DNA of 64,000 nucleotides from Warburgia ugandensis (taxonomy: Eukaryota > Streptophyta > Magnoliopsida > Canellales > Canellaceae), in contig CP141127.1 of assembly GCA_035236585.1 (NCBI GenBank), forward strand, positions 52,140,001 to 52,204,000, given 5' to 3'. The stretch's first letter is position 1, and each line of letters starts with the position of its first letter. Both the position numbers and the translations under genes were made by a program. Under the pieces are notes generated by a model that was not told where the DNA came from, ran no database searches, and worked only from the letters and a program-made list of their open reading frames with translations. Shown one piece after another: positions 21,102 through 34,854 of this stretch.

Positions 21102-23384
21102 CCAAATCAATTTCAAGATCCAACAATTCAATAAATGTAAAAGGACAAATCAAGATTTATTTGGTGTGTTATGGCATACGGCGAGGATTTATTTATTTTG
21201 GCATCAATTCTGAGCAAATCAGGTAGGAGGGTATCGTGTGTGATCTGGGCTTTATGTCATTTTAATTTCACCCGAATGGATTTTCTGTTAATGCTTTGGA
21301 AAATCAAGTTCTAGAGAAAATGCCTCCATATCTGCATCATGGAGGTCTCACATGAAAAATCCGAACCGTCGAATAGATTCAGAAGGGTCCTCCACCCTTA
21401 GATATGAAATAACATCAAATTTCGCGGAGATATGATGGCCCAATTTGAAGCACAAATGCAGGATGGTGATTTTACAGTCTGGTCTAGATCGTCTCACCAT
21501 TTACTGGTCACCACCTCATTTCCACTGGTGGTAATAGGGCGGGATGACCGGTTCCGCCGGGTTTGTCCTGTTTTAACAGCCAGATCAAATTTGGACCGTC
21601 GAACGACTGCGGACTTCTAACTTGAGTCCGGACTCATCTGAGCCCCAAATCACGACTGGAAAGAAGCTACGAAAAGCTTATGATGTCTAATTGCATATGA
21701 AATAATAGAATTTAGGAAATATTGCAAGAAACTTTTGTTTAAAGAAAATAAGACTCTTACTTCCATGATCTCGAAGACCTCAGACCTTAAGGATCTGATC
21801 TATTTACGTTATAATGACAAGGATATGTGAAATTGAGGGTTTAATATGACACATCTATGATAAAAGAAGAAATCAACCCTTTGTGGTAGAAGTAACCTAA
21901 AATTTGTAAAGGAACTTTCCCGATCAATAAGATCAAGCATGATCAAATACTATGGATGAGTTGGATGGAGTTAATAGTGATGGGATCTAGTATGATCTCA
22001 TCATTCCACAAAGGATCCTCCAATGGCATGAAAAGTCTAAACATTGCATTTTGCAACCTCCCAGGACTCGAAGTGATTTAACTTTGGGCCTAGGCACTCG
22101 CTCGGACATGTTTGGTTTTAAAATTTGGCCCTGGGACTTCCACTTTTAAAGCGCTCATAAATTGTGCCAGGGATCATTGAAAGGCTCAAAATTCCTAGAC
22201 GTTGTGCCTGGAAACTTCCCGTGACTCGAAGCGATTTGACATGTTGCTTCAGGACTACCAAGGAACGTATGTTTTGATGCTTTACCACGGGACTTGACAG
22301 GGCTTAACGTGCAAAGACATTGTGCCAAGGATCAACCAACGGCTTGAAAAGTCTGAACGTTGTGCTTGAGAACATCCCAGTACTCAAACATATTTGACTT
22401 TATGCCTTGGGACATCCAAGGAAATGTAATGCTTTGGCATCATACCTTGCGATTCTAACAACTTAAAGTGATCAGACATTGTGCCAAGAGTCATACAAAG
22501 GCTTTTAAAATTTAGAATGATGTGTCTGGAAGCTTCTCAGACTCCATGTGATTTGGGCTTGAGCCCGGGGACTTTTAAGGACATGCATTATTTTGGCATT
22601 GTGTTAGAACCCCAATTTTCTCAAATTGATTTGAGAAAATCAATGAGAGATTGAAATTTCAAAAGATTGGGCTGGAACATTAGCTTAAAAGCAAATATCA
22701 TTTCATAGAGATTAAATCGTAGGCAGATTCCACATGAAAGATCGAATCAAACGACCCTGATTTCTTCAAATTCTGAGTTTGAACAAAAAAATCTCAATTT
22801 TCTACACAAAAGGGTAAAACAGACATTTTCATCCATAACCAAGATTTAAGATTTGAATGTTTGGAATTTATTCAAAAAATAGAAAGGTACTCGAAAAATC
22901 GATTGCGGCACCATTGAGTCCACTAGAATCCGAGTTTGGATAAATAATATCCATTTTTCTCCATTTTTATGAGTAAAAGGGCCAAATGCTTTTTTCACAT
23001 GAAAGTGGGGCAATTTTCTGGAAGAAAGAATAATTGATCGATGCACTAGTGGATTGCAATGGAGGTGGAAACTTGGCCCATAAATAAAATAATAAAAAGA
23101 AAGAAGCACATTTTTATGAAAAATTAATTTAAAATTAAAAACTTGCCTACAAATAAATCTGAAATTTTTACAAAATTTTTGCAACTTCAGCACGAAATCC
23201 CCTACTCTCCCCTGGAAAATTAGAGCAAAACTCCTCCCCCATGTCCCCTAATCTCTCTGTTTTTCCCACTTTCTCTCTCCTCTCTCTAAAATAGTACCAA
23301 GAGCCGTAAGTTCAATTAGCCACTCCATTCCAGATCAAATTTCACAAATCCCACCGTCCATATTGTTCTAAATTCCCTGGAACC
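21102..23384 (-). repeat. Satellite monomer R4 (complete)
   Basis: 2283 bp, the third and last copy with the 14-bp GTGGGGC deletion (near 23006). The tail segment is altered: GTGTGTGATCTGGGC near 21236 for GTGCAGGATTCAG, and GGGTCCTCCACCC near 21386, which breaks the usual 17-bp inverted repeat. It begins with AAATCAATTTC and AATAAATGTAAAAGG, a form of the tail partly shared with R7. Confidence 0.95.
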
Positions 23385-25680
23385 CCAAAGTAATTTCAAG
23401 ATCCAACGATTCAATAAATAGAAAAGGACAAATCAAGATTTATTTGGTGTGTTATGGCATACGGCGAGGATTTATTTATTTTGGCATCAATTCTGAGCAA
23501 ATCAGGTAGGAGGGTATCGTGCAGGATTCAGTTTATGTCATTTTAATTTCACCCGATTGGATTTTCTGTTAATGCTTTGGAAAATCAAGTTCTAGAGAAA
23601 ATGCCTCCATATCTGCATCATGGAGGTCTCACATGAAAAATCCGAACCGTCGAATAGATTCAAAAGGGTTCAGAACCCTTAGATATGAAATAACATCAAA
23701 TTTCGCGGAGATATGATGGCCCAATTTGAAGCAGAAATGCAGGATGGTGATTTTACAGTCTGGTCTAGATCGTCTCACCATTTACAGGTCACCACCTCAT
23801 TTCCACTGGTGGTAATAGGGCGGGATGACCGGTTCCGCCGGTTTTGTCCTGTTTTAACAGCCAGATCAAATTTGGACCGTCGAACGACTGCGGACTTCTA
23901 ACTTGAGTCCGGACTCATCTGAGCCCCAAATCACGACTGGAAAGAAGCTACGAAAAGCTTATGATGTCTAATTGCATATGAAATAATAGAATTTAGGAAA
24001 TATTGCAAGAAACTTTTGTTTAAAGAAAATAAGACTCTTACTTCCATGATCTCGAAGACCTCAGACCTTAAGGATCTGATCTATTTACGTTATAATGACA
24101 AGGATATGTGAAATTGAGGGTTTAATATGACACATCTATGATAAAAGAAGAAATCAACCCTTTGTGGTAGAAGTAACCTAAAATTTGTAAAGGAACTTTC
24201 CCGATCAGTAAGATCAAGCATGATCAAATACTATGGATGAGTTGGATGGAGTTAATAGTGATGGGATCTAGGATGATCTCATCATTCCACAAAGGATCCT
24301 CCAATGGCATGAAAAGTCTAAACATTGCATTTTGCAACCTCCCAGGACTCGAAGTGATTTAACTTTGGGCCTAGGCACTCGCTCGGACATGTTTGGTTTT
24401 AAAATTTGGCCCTGGGACTTCCACTTTTAAAGCGCTCAGAAATTGTGCCAGGGATCATTGAAGGGCTCAAAATTCCTAGACGTTGTGCCTGGAAACTTCC
24501 CGTGACTCGAAGCGATTTGACATGTTGCTTCAGGACTACCAAGGAACGTATGTTTTGATGCTTTACCACGGGACTTGTCAGGGCTTAACGTGCAAAGACA
24601 TTGTGCCAAGGATCAACCAACGGCTTGAAAAGTCTGAACGTTGTGCTTGAGAACATCCCAGTACTCAAACATATTTGACTTTATGCCTTGGGACATCCAA
24701 GGAAATGTAATGCTTTGGCATCATACCTTGCGATTCTAACAACTTAAAGTGATCAGACATTGTGCCAAGAGTCATACAAAGGCTTTTAAAATTTAGAATG
24801 ATGTGTCTGGAAGCTTCTCGGACTCCATGTGATTTGGGCTTGAGCCCGGGGACTTTTAAGGACATGCATTATTTTGGCATTGTGTTAGAACCCCAATTTT
24901 CTCAAATTGATTTGAGAAAATCAATGAGAGATTGAAATTTCAAAAGATCTGGCTGGAACATTAGCTTAAAAGCAAATATCATTTCATAGAGATTAAATCG
25001 TAGGCAGATTCCACATGAAAGATCGAATCAAACGACCCTGATTTCTTCAAATTCTGAGTTTGAACAAAAAAATCTCAATTTTCTACACAAAAGGGTAAAA
25101 CAGTCATTTTCATCCATAACCAAGATTTAAGATTTGAATGTTTGGAATTTATTCAAAAAATAGAAAGGTACTCGAAAAATCGATTGCGGCACCATTGAGT
25201 CCACTAGAATCCGAGTTTGGATAAATAATATCCATTTTTCTCCATTTTTATGAGTAAAAGGGCCAAATGCTTTTTTCACATGAAAGTGGGGCCCAGAAAG
25301 TGCGGCAATTTCCTGGAAGAAAGAATAATTGATCGATGCACTAGTGGATTGCAATGGAGGTGGAAACTTGGCCCATAAATAAAATAATAAAAAGAAAGAA
25401 GCACATTTTTATGAAAAATTAATTTAAAATTAAAAAACTTGCCTACAAATAAATCTGAAATTTTTACAAAATTTTTGCAACTTCAGCACGAAATCCCCTA
25501 CTCTCCCCTGGAAAATTAGAGCAAAACTCCTCCCCCATGTCCCCTAATCTCTCTGTTTTTCCCACTTTCTCTCTCCTCTCTCTAAAATAGTACCAAGAGC
25601 CGTAAGTTCAATTAGCCACTCCATTCCAGATCAAATTTCACAAATCCCACCGTCCATATTGTTCTAAATTCCCTGGAACC
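23385..25680 (-). repeat. Satellite monomer R5 (complete, modal length)
   Basis: 2296 bp with no sizeable indel, so it is a good right-arm reference. The 14-bp GTGGGGC segment is present, with a private change (GTGCGGCAATTTCC near 25299). Single-copy changes at CAG/CGG sites are CTCGGACTCC near 24818 and AGATCTGGCTGG near 24946. Confidence 0.97.
24291..24884 (-). repeat. Internal subrepeat block, right-arm example (in R5)
   Basis: The same four-part block in reverse orientation, 594 bp against 593 bp in L1 (L1 lacks one T). It is bounded by ATTCCAC on the left and GGCATTGTG on the right. It shows that the block is kept at full length across the inversion. Confidence 0.85.
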
Positions 25681-27976
25681 CCAAAGTAATTTCAAGATCC
25701 AACGATTCAATAAACAGAAAAGGACAAATCAAGATTTATTTGGTGTGTTATGGCATACGGCGAGGATTTATTTATTTTGGCATCAATTCTGAGCAAATCA
25801 GGTAGGAGGGTATCGTGCAGGATTCAGTTTATGTCATTTTAATTTCACCCGAATGGATTTTCTGTTAATGCTTTGGAAAATCAAGTTCTAGAGAAAATGC
25901 CTCCATATCTGCATCATGGAGGTCTCACATGAAAAATCCGAACCGTCGAATAGATTCAAAAGGGTTTAAAAACCTTAGATATGAAATAACATCAAATTTC
26001 GCGGAGATATGATGGCCCAATTTGAAGCAGAAATGCAGGATGGTGATTTTACAGTCTGGTCTAGATCGTCTCACCATTTACAGGTCACCACCTCATTTCC
26101 ACTGGTGGTAATAGGGCGGGATGACCGGTTCCGCCGGTTTTGTCCTGTTTTAACAGCCAGATCAAATTTGGACCGTCGAACGACTGCGGACTTCTAACTT
26201 GAGTCCGGACTCATCTGAGCCCCAAATCACGACTGGAAAGAAGCTACGAAAAGCTTATGATGTCTAATTGCATATGAAATAATAGAATTTAGGAAATATT
26301 GCAAGAAACTTTTGTTTAAAGAAAATAAGACTCTTACTTCCATGATCTCGAAGACCTCAGACCTTAAGGATCTGATCTATTTACGTTATAATGACAAGGA
26401 TATGTGAAATTGAGGGTTTAATATGACACATCTATGATAAAAGAAGAAATCAACCCTTTGTGGTAGAAGTAACCTAAAATTTGTAAAGGAACTTTCCCGA
26501 TCAGTAAGATCAAGCATGATCAAATACTATGGATGAGTTGGATGGAGTTAATAGTGATGGGATCTAGTATGATCTCATCATTCCACAAAGGATCCTCCAA
26601 TGGCATGAAAAGTCTAAACATTGCATTTTGCAACCTCCCAGGACTCGAAGTGATTTAACTTTGGGCCTAGGCACTCGCTCGGACATGTTTGGTTTTAAAA
26701 TTTGGCCCTGGGACTTCCACTTTTAAAGCGCTCAGAAATTGTGCCAGGGATCATTGAAAGGCTCAAAATTCCTAGACGTTGTGCCTGGAAACTTCCCGTG
26801 ACTCGAAGCGATTTGACATGTTGCTTCGGGACTACCAAGGAACGTATGTTTTGATGCTTTACCACGGGACTTGTCAGGGCTTAACGTGCAAAGACATTGT
26901 GCCAAGGATCAACCAACGGCTTGAAAAGTCTGAACGTTGTGCTTGAGAACATCCCAGTACTCAAACATATTTGACTTTATGCCTTGGGACATCCAAGGAA
27001 ATGTAATGCTTCGGCATCATACCTTGCGATTCTAACAACTTAAAGTGATCAGACATTGTGCCAAGAGTCATACAAAGGCTTTTAAAATTTAGAATGATGT
27101 GTCTGGAAGCTTCTCACACTCCATGTGATTTGGGCTTGAGCCCGGGGACTTTTAAGGACATGCATTATTTTGGCATTGTGTTAGAACCCCAATTTTCTCA
27201 AATTGATTTGAGAAAATCAATGAGAGATTGAAATTTCAAAAGATCGGGCTGGAACATTAGCTTAAAAGCAAATATCATTTCATAGAGATTAAATCGTAGG
27301 CAGATTCCACATGAAAGATCGAATCAAACGACCCTGATTTCTTCAAATTCTGAGTTTGAACAAAAAAATCTCAATTTTCTACACAAAAGGGTAAAACAGT
27401 CATTTTCATCCATAACCAAGATTTAAGATTTGAATGTTTGGAATTTATTCAAAAAATAGAAAGGTACTCGAAAAATCGATTGTGGCACCATTGAGTCCAC
27501 TAGAATCCGAGTTTGGATAAATAATATCCATTTTTCTCCATTTTTATGAGTAAAAGGGCCAAATGCTTTTTTCACATGAAAGTGGGGCCCCGAAAGTGGG
27601 GCAATTTTCTGGAAGAAAGAATAATTGATCGATGCACTAGTGGATTGCAATGGAGGTGGAAACTTGGCCCATAAATAAAATAATAAAAAGAAAGAAGCAC
27701 ATTTTTATGAAAAATTAATTTAAAATTAAAAAACTTGCCTACAAATAAATCTGAAATTTTTACAAAATTTTTGCAACTTCAGCACGAAATCCCCCACTCT
27801 CCCCCCGAAAATTAGAGCAAAACTCCTCCCCCATGTCCCCTAATCTCTCTGTTTTTCCCACTTTCTCTCTCCTCTCTCTAAAATAGTACCAAGAGCCGTA
27901 AGTTCAATTAGCCACTCCATTCCAGATCAAATTTCACAAATCCCACCGTCCATATTGTTCTAAATTCCCTGGAACC
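25681..27976 (-). repeat. Satellite monomer R6 (complete)
   Basis: 2296 bp. Private changes are GGGTTTAAAAACC near 25963 (altering the 17-bp inverted repeat), GATTGTGGC near 27479, GGGGCCCCGAAAG near 27583 and CCCCCCGAAAATT near 27801. Otherwise it follows the R2-R7 type. Confidence 0.96.
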
Positions 27977-30268
27977 CCAAAGTAATTTCAAGATCCAACG
28001 ATTCAATAAATGTAAAAGGACAAATCAAGATTTATTTGGTGTGTTATGGCATACGGCGAGGATTTATTTATTTTGGCATCAATTCTGAGCAAATCAGGTA
28101 GGAGGGTATCGTGCAGGATTCAGTTTATGTCATTTTAATTTCACCCGAATGGATTTTCTGTTAATGCTTTGGAAAATCAAGTTCTAGAGAAAATGCCTCC
28201 ATATCTGCATCATGGAGGTCTCACATGAAAAATCCGAACCGTCGAATAGATTCAAAAGGGTTCGTAACCCTTAGATATGAAATAACATCAAATTTCATGA
28301 GATATGATGGCCCAATTTGAAGCGTAAATGCAGGATGGTGATTTTAGGCCGGTCTAGATCGTCTCACCATTTACAGGTCACCACCTCATTTCCACTGGTG
28401 GTAATAGGGCGGGATGACCGGTTCCGCCGGTTTTGTCCTATTCTAACAGCCAGATCAAATTTGGACCGTCGAACGATTGCGGACTTCTAACTTGAGTCCG
28501 GACTCATCTGAGCCCCAAATCACGACTGGAAAGAAGCTACGAAAAGCTTATGATGTCTAATTGCATATGAAATAATAGAATTTAGGAAATATTGCAAGAA
28601 ACTTTTGTTTAAAGAAAATAAGACTCTTACTTCCATGATATCGAAGTCCTCCTACCTTAAGGATCTGATCTATTTACGTTATAATGACAAGGATATGTGA
28701 AATTGAGGGTTTAATATGACACATCTATGATAAAAGAAGAAATCAACCCTTTGTGGTAGAAGTAACCTAAAATTTGTAAAGGAACTTTCCCGATCAGTAA
28801 GATCAAGCATGATCAAATACTATGGATGAGTTGGATGGAGTTAATAGTGATGGGATCTAGTATGATCTCATCATTCCACAAAGGATCCTCCAATGGCATG
28901 AAAAGTCTAAACATTGCATTTTGCAACCTCCCAGGACTCGAAGTGATTTAACTTTGGGCCTAGGCACTCGCTCGGACATGTTTGGTTTTAAAATTTGGCC
29001 CTGGGACTTCCACTTTTAAAGCGCTCAGAAATTGTGCCAGGGATCATTGAAAGGCTCAAAATTCCTAGACGTTGTGCCTGGAAACTTCCCGTGACTCGAA
29101 GCGATTTGACATGTTGCTTCGGGACTACCAAGGAACGTATGTTTTGATGCTTTACCACGGGACTTGTCAGGGCTTAACGTGCAAAGACATTGTGCCAAGG
29201 ATCAACCAACGGCTTGAAAAGTCTGAACGTTGTGCTTGAGAACATCCCAGTACTCAAACATATTTGACTTTATGCCTTGGGACATCCAAGGAAATGTAAT
29301 GCTTCGACATCATACCTTGCGATTCTAACAACTTAAAGTGATCAGACATTGTGCCAAGAGTCATACAAAGGCTTTTAAAATTTAGAATGATGTGTCTGGA
29401 AGCTTCTCAGACTCCATGTGATTTGGGCTTGAGCCCGGGGACTTTTAAGGACATGCATTATTTTGGCATTGTGTTAGAACCCCAATTTTCTCAAATTGAT
29501 TTGAGAAAATCAATGAGAGATTGAAATTTCAAAAGATCGCGCTGGAACATTAGCTTAAAAGCAAATATCATTTCATAGAGATTAAATCGTAGGCAGATTC
29601 CACATGAAAGATCGAATCAAACGACCCTGATTTCTTCAAATTCTGAGTTTGAACAAAAAAATCTCAATTTTCTACACAAAAGGGTAAAACAATCATTTTC
29701 ATCCATAACCAAGATTTAAGATTTGAATGTTTGGAATTTATTCAAAAAATAGAAAGGTACTCGAAAAATCGATTGCGGCACCATTGAGTCCACTAGAATC
29801 CGAGTTTGGATAAATAATATCCATTTTTCTCCATTTTTATGAGTAAAAGGGCCAAATGCTTTTTTCACATGAAAGTGGGGCCCAGAAAGTGGGGCAATTT
29901 TCTGGAAGAAAGAATAATTGATCGATGCACTAGTGGATTGCAATGGAGGTGGAAACTTGGCCCATAAATAAAATAATAAAAAGAAAGAAGCACATTTTTA
30001 TGAAAAATTAATTTAAAATTAAAAACTTGCCTACAAATAAATCTGAAATTTTTACAAAATTTTTGCAACTTCAGCACGAAATCCCCTACTCTCCCCTGGA
30101 AAATTAGAGCAAAACTCCTCCCCCATGTCCCCTAATCTCTCTGTTTTTCCCACTTTCTCTCTCCTCTCTCTAAAATAGTACCAAGAGCCGTAAGTTCAAT
30201 TAGCCACTCCATTCCAGATCAAATTTCACAAATCCCACCGTCCATATTGTTCTAAATTCCCTGGAACC
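27977..30268 (-). repeat. Satellite monomer R7 (complete, divergent tail segment)
   Basis: 2292 bp. Differences cluster at 28258-28660: GGTTCGTAACCC, TTTCATGAGATATG, AAGCGTAAATG, TTTAGGCCGGTCTAG and ATATCGAAGTCCTCC. The rest of the copy matches its neighbours. It is the last copy with AAGAAGCACATTTTT and GATTGCGGC; the next copy switches to AAGAAGCATATTTTT and GATTCCGGC. Confidence 0.96.
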
Positions 30269-32559
30269 CCAAAGTAATTTCAAGATCCAACGATTCAATA
30301 AATAGAAAAGGACAAATCAAGATTTATTTGGTGTGTTATGGCATACGGCGAGGATTTATTTATTTTGGCATCAATTCTGAGCAAATCAGGTAGGAGGGTA
30401 TCGTGCAGGATTCAGTTTATGTCATTTTAATTTCACCCGAATGGATTTTCTGTTAATGCTTTGGAAAATCAAGTTCTAGAGAAAATGCCTCCATATCTGC
30501 ATCATGGAGGTCTCACATGAAAAATCCGAACCGTCGAATAGATTCAAAAGGGTTCAGAACCCTTAGATATGAAATAACATCAAATTTCGCGGAGATATGA
30601 TGACCCAATTTGAAGCAGAAATGCAGGATGGTGATTTTACAGTCTGGTCTAGATCGTCTCACCATTTACAGGTCACCACCTCATTTCCACTGGTGGTAAT
30701 AGGATGACCGGTTCCGCCGGTTTTGTCCTGTTCTAACAGCCAGATCAAATTTGGACCGTCGAACGACTGCGGACTTCTAACTTGAGTCCGGACTCATCTG
30801 AGCCCCAAATCACGACTGGAAAGAAGCTACGAAAAGCTTATGATGTCTAATTGCATATGAAATAATAGAATTTAGGAAATATTGCAAGAAACTTTTGTTT
30901 AAAGAAAATAAGACTCTTACTTCCATGATCTCGAAGACCTCAGACCTTAAGGATCTGATCTATTTACGTTATAATGACAAGGATATGTGAAATTGAGGGT
31001 TTAATATGACACATCTATGATAAAAGAAGAAATCAACCCTTTGTGGTAGAAGTAACCTAAAATTTGTAAAGGAACTTTCCCGATCAGTAAGATCAAGCAT
31101 GATCAAATACTATGGATGAGTTGGATGGAGTTAATAGTGATGGGATCTAGTATGATCTCATCATTCCACAAAGGATCCTCCAATGGCATGAAAAGTCTAA
31201 ACATTGCATTTTGCAACCTCCCAGGACTCGAAGTGATTTAACTTTGGGCCTAGGCACTCGCTTGGACATGTTTGGTTTTAAAATTTGGCCCTGGGACTTC
31301 CACTTTTAAAGCGCTTAGAAATTGTGCCAGGGATCATTGAAAGGCTCAAAATTCCTAGACGTTGTGCCTGGAAACTTCCCGTGACTCGAACCGATTTGAC
31401 ATGTTGCTTCGGGACTACCAAGGAACGTATGTTTTGATGCTTTACCACGGGACTTGTCAGGGCTTAACGTGCAAAGACATTGTGCCAAGGATCAACCAAC
31501 GGCTTGAAAAGTCTGAACGTTGTGCTTGAGAACATCCCAGTACTCAAACATATTTGACTTTATGCCTTGGGACATCCAAGGAAATGTAATGCTTTGGCAT
31601 CATACCTTGCGATTCTAACAACTTAAAGTGATCAGACATTGTGCCAAGAGTCATACAAAGGCTTTTAAAATTTAGAATGATGTGTCTGGAAGCTTCTCAC
31701 ACTCCATGTGATTTGGGCTTGAGCCCGGGGACTTTTAAGGACATGCATTATTTTGGCATTGTGTTAGAACCCCAATTTTCTCAAATTGATTTGAGAAAAT
31801 CAATGAGAGATTGAAATTTCAAAAGATCGGGCTGGAACATTAGCTTAAAAGCAAATATCATTTCATAGAGATTAAATCGTAGGCAGATTCCACATGAAAG
31901 ATCGAATCAAACGACCCTGATTTCTTCAAATTCTGAGTTTGAACAAAAAAATCTCAATTTTCTACACAAAAGGGTAAAACAGTCATTTTCATCCATAACC
32001 AAGATTTAAGATTTGAATGTTTGGAATTTATTCAAAAAATAGAAAGGTACTCGAAAAATCGATTCCGGCACCATTGAGTCCACTAGAATCCGAGTTTGGA
32101 TAAATAATATCCATTTTTCTCCATTTTTATGAGTAAAAGGGCCAAATGCTTTTTTCACATGAAAGTGGGGCCCAGAAAGTGGGGCAATTTTCTGGAAGAA
32201 AGAATAATTGATCGATGCACTAGTGGATTGCAATGGAGGTGGAAACTTGGCCCATAAATAAAATAATAAAAAGAAAGAAGCATATTTTTATGAAAAATTA
32301 ATTTAAAATTAAAAAACTTGCCTACAAATAAATCTGAAATTTTTACAAAATTTTTGCAACTTCAGCACGAAATCCCCTACTCTCCCCTGGAAAATTAGAG
32401 CAAAACTCCTCCCCCATGTCCCCTAATCTCTCTGTTTTTCCCACTTTCTCTCTCCTCTCTCTAAAATAGTACCAAGAGCCGTAAGTTCAATTAGCCACTC
32501 CATTCCAGATCAAATTTCACAAATCCCACCGTCCATATTGTTCTAAATTCCCTGGAACC
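30269..32559 (-). repeat. Satellite monomer R8 (complete)
   Basis: 2291 bp. A private 5-bp deletion near 30701 (AATAGGATGACC for AATAGGGCGGGATGACC) shifts the recurrent 62-codon frame. It is the first copy after the R2-R7 block, but it still carries the GAATTTATTCAAAA form that runs through R11. Confidence 0.96.
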
Positions 32560-34854
32560 CCAAAGTAATTTCAAGATCCAACGATTCAATAAATAGAAAA
32601 GGACAAATCAAGATTTATTTGGTGTGTTATGGCATACGGCGAGGATTTATTTATTTTGGCATCAATTCTGAGCAAATCAGGTAGGAGGGTATCGTGTAGG
32701 ATTCAGTTTATGTCATTTTAATTTCACCCGAATGGATTTTCTGTTAATGCTTTGGAAAATCAAGTTCTAGAGAAAATGCCTCCATATCTGCATCATGGAG
32801 GTCTCACATGAAAAATCCGAACCGTCGAATAGATTCAAAAGGGTTCAGAACCCTTAGATATGAAATAACATCAAATTTCGCGGAGATATGATGGCCCAAT
32901 TTGAAGCAGAAATGCAGGATGGTGATTTTACAGTCTGGTCTAGATCGTCTCACCATTTACAGGTCACCACCTCATTTCCACTGGTGGTAATAGGGCGGGA
33001 TGACCGGTTCCGCCGGTTTTGTCCTGTTCTAACAGCCAGATCAAATTTGGACCGTCGAACGACTGCGGACTTCTAACTTGAGTCCGGACTCATCTGAGCC
33101 CCAAATCACGACTGGAAAGAAGCTACGAAAAGCTTATGATGTCTAATTGCATATGAAATAATAGAATTTAGGAAATATTGCAAGAAACTTTTGTTTAAAG
33201 AAAATAAGACTCTTACTTCCATGATCTCGAAGACCTCAGACCTTAAGGATCTGATCTATTTACGTTATAATGACAAGGATATGTGAAATTGAGGGTTTAA
33301 TATGACACATCTATGATAAAAGAAGAAATCAACCCTTTGTGGTAGAAGTAACCTAAAATTTGTAAAGGAACTTTCCCGATCAGTAAGATCAAGCATGATC
33401 AAATACTATGGATGAGTTGGATGGAGTTAATAGTGATGGGATCTAGTATGATCTCATCATTCCACAAAGGATCCTCCAATGGCATGAAAAGTCTAAACAT
33501 TGCATTTTGCAACCTCCCAGGACTCGAAGTGATTTAACTTTGGGCCTAGGCACTCGCCCGGACATGTTTGGTTTTAAAATTTGGCCCTGGGACTTCCACT
33601 TTTAAAGCGCACAGAAATTGTGCCAGGGATCATTGAAAGGCTCAAAATTCCTAGACGTTGTGCCTGGAAACTTCCCGTGACTCGAAGCGATTTGACATGT
33701 TGCTTCGGGACTACCAAGGAACGTATGTTTTGATGCTTTACCACGCTACTTGTCAGGGCTTAACGTGCAAAGACATTGTGCCAAGGATCAACCAACGGCT
33801 TGAAAAGTCTGAACGTTGTGCTTGAGAACATCCCAGTACTCAAACATATTTGACTTTATGCCTTGGGACATCCAAGGAAATGTAATGCTTTGGCATCATA
33901 CCTTGCGATTCTAACAACTTAAAGTGATCAGACATTGTGCCAAGAGTCATACAAAGGCTTTTAAAATTTAGAATGATGTGTCTGGAAGCTTCTCAGACTC
34001 CATGTGATTTGGGCTTGAGCCCGGGGACTTTTAAGGACATGCATTATTTTGGCATTGTGTTAGAACCCCAATTTTCTCAAATTGATTTGAGAAAATCAAT
34101 GAGAGATTGAAATTTCAAAAGATCGGGCTGGAACATTAGCTTAAAAGCAAATATCATTTCATAGAGATTAAATCGTAGGCAGATTCCACATGAAAGATCG
34201 AATCAAACGACCCTGATTTCTTCAAATTCTGAGTTTGAACAAAAAAATCTCAATTTTCTACACAAAAGGGTAAAACAGTCATTTTCATCCATAACCAAGA
34301 TTTAAGATTTGAATGTTTGGAATTTATTCAAAAAATAGAAAGGTACTCGAAAAATCGATTCCGGCACCATTGAGTCCACTAGAATCCGAGTTTGGATAAA
34401 TAATATCCATTTTTCTCCATTTTTATGAGTAAAAGGGCCAAATGCTTTTTTCACATGAAAGTGGGGCCCAGAAAGTGGGGCAATTTTCTGGAAGAAAGAA
34501 TAATTGATCGATGCACTAGTGGATTGCAATGGAGGTGGAAACTTGGCCCATAAATAAAATAATAAAAAGAAAGAAGCATATTTTTATGAAAAATTAATTT
34601 AAAATTAAAAACTTGCCTACAAATAAATCTGAAATTTTTACAAAATTTTTCCAACTTCAGCACGAAATACCCTACTCTCCCCTGGAAAATTGGAGCAAAA
34701 CTCCTCCCCCATGTCCCCTAATCTCTCTGTTTTTCCCACTTTCTCTCTCCTCTCTCTAAAATAGTACCAAGAGCCGTAAGTTCAATTAGCCACTCCATTC
34801 CAGATCAAATTTCACAAATCCCACCGTCCATATTGTTCTAAATTCCCTGGAACC
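32560..34854 (-). repeat. Satellite monomer R9 (complete)
   Basis: 2295 bp. It carries single-site changes such as CACTCGCCCGG near 33551, AGCGCACAG near 33606, CCACGCTACTTG near 33741 and TTTTTCCAACTT near 34647. There is no sizeable indel. Confidence 0.97.
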
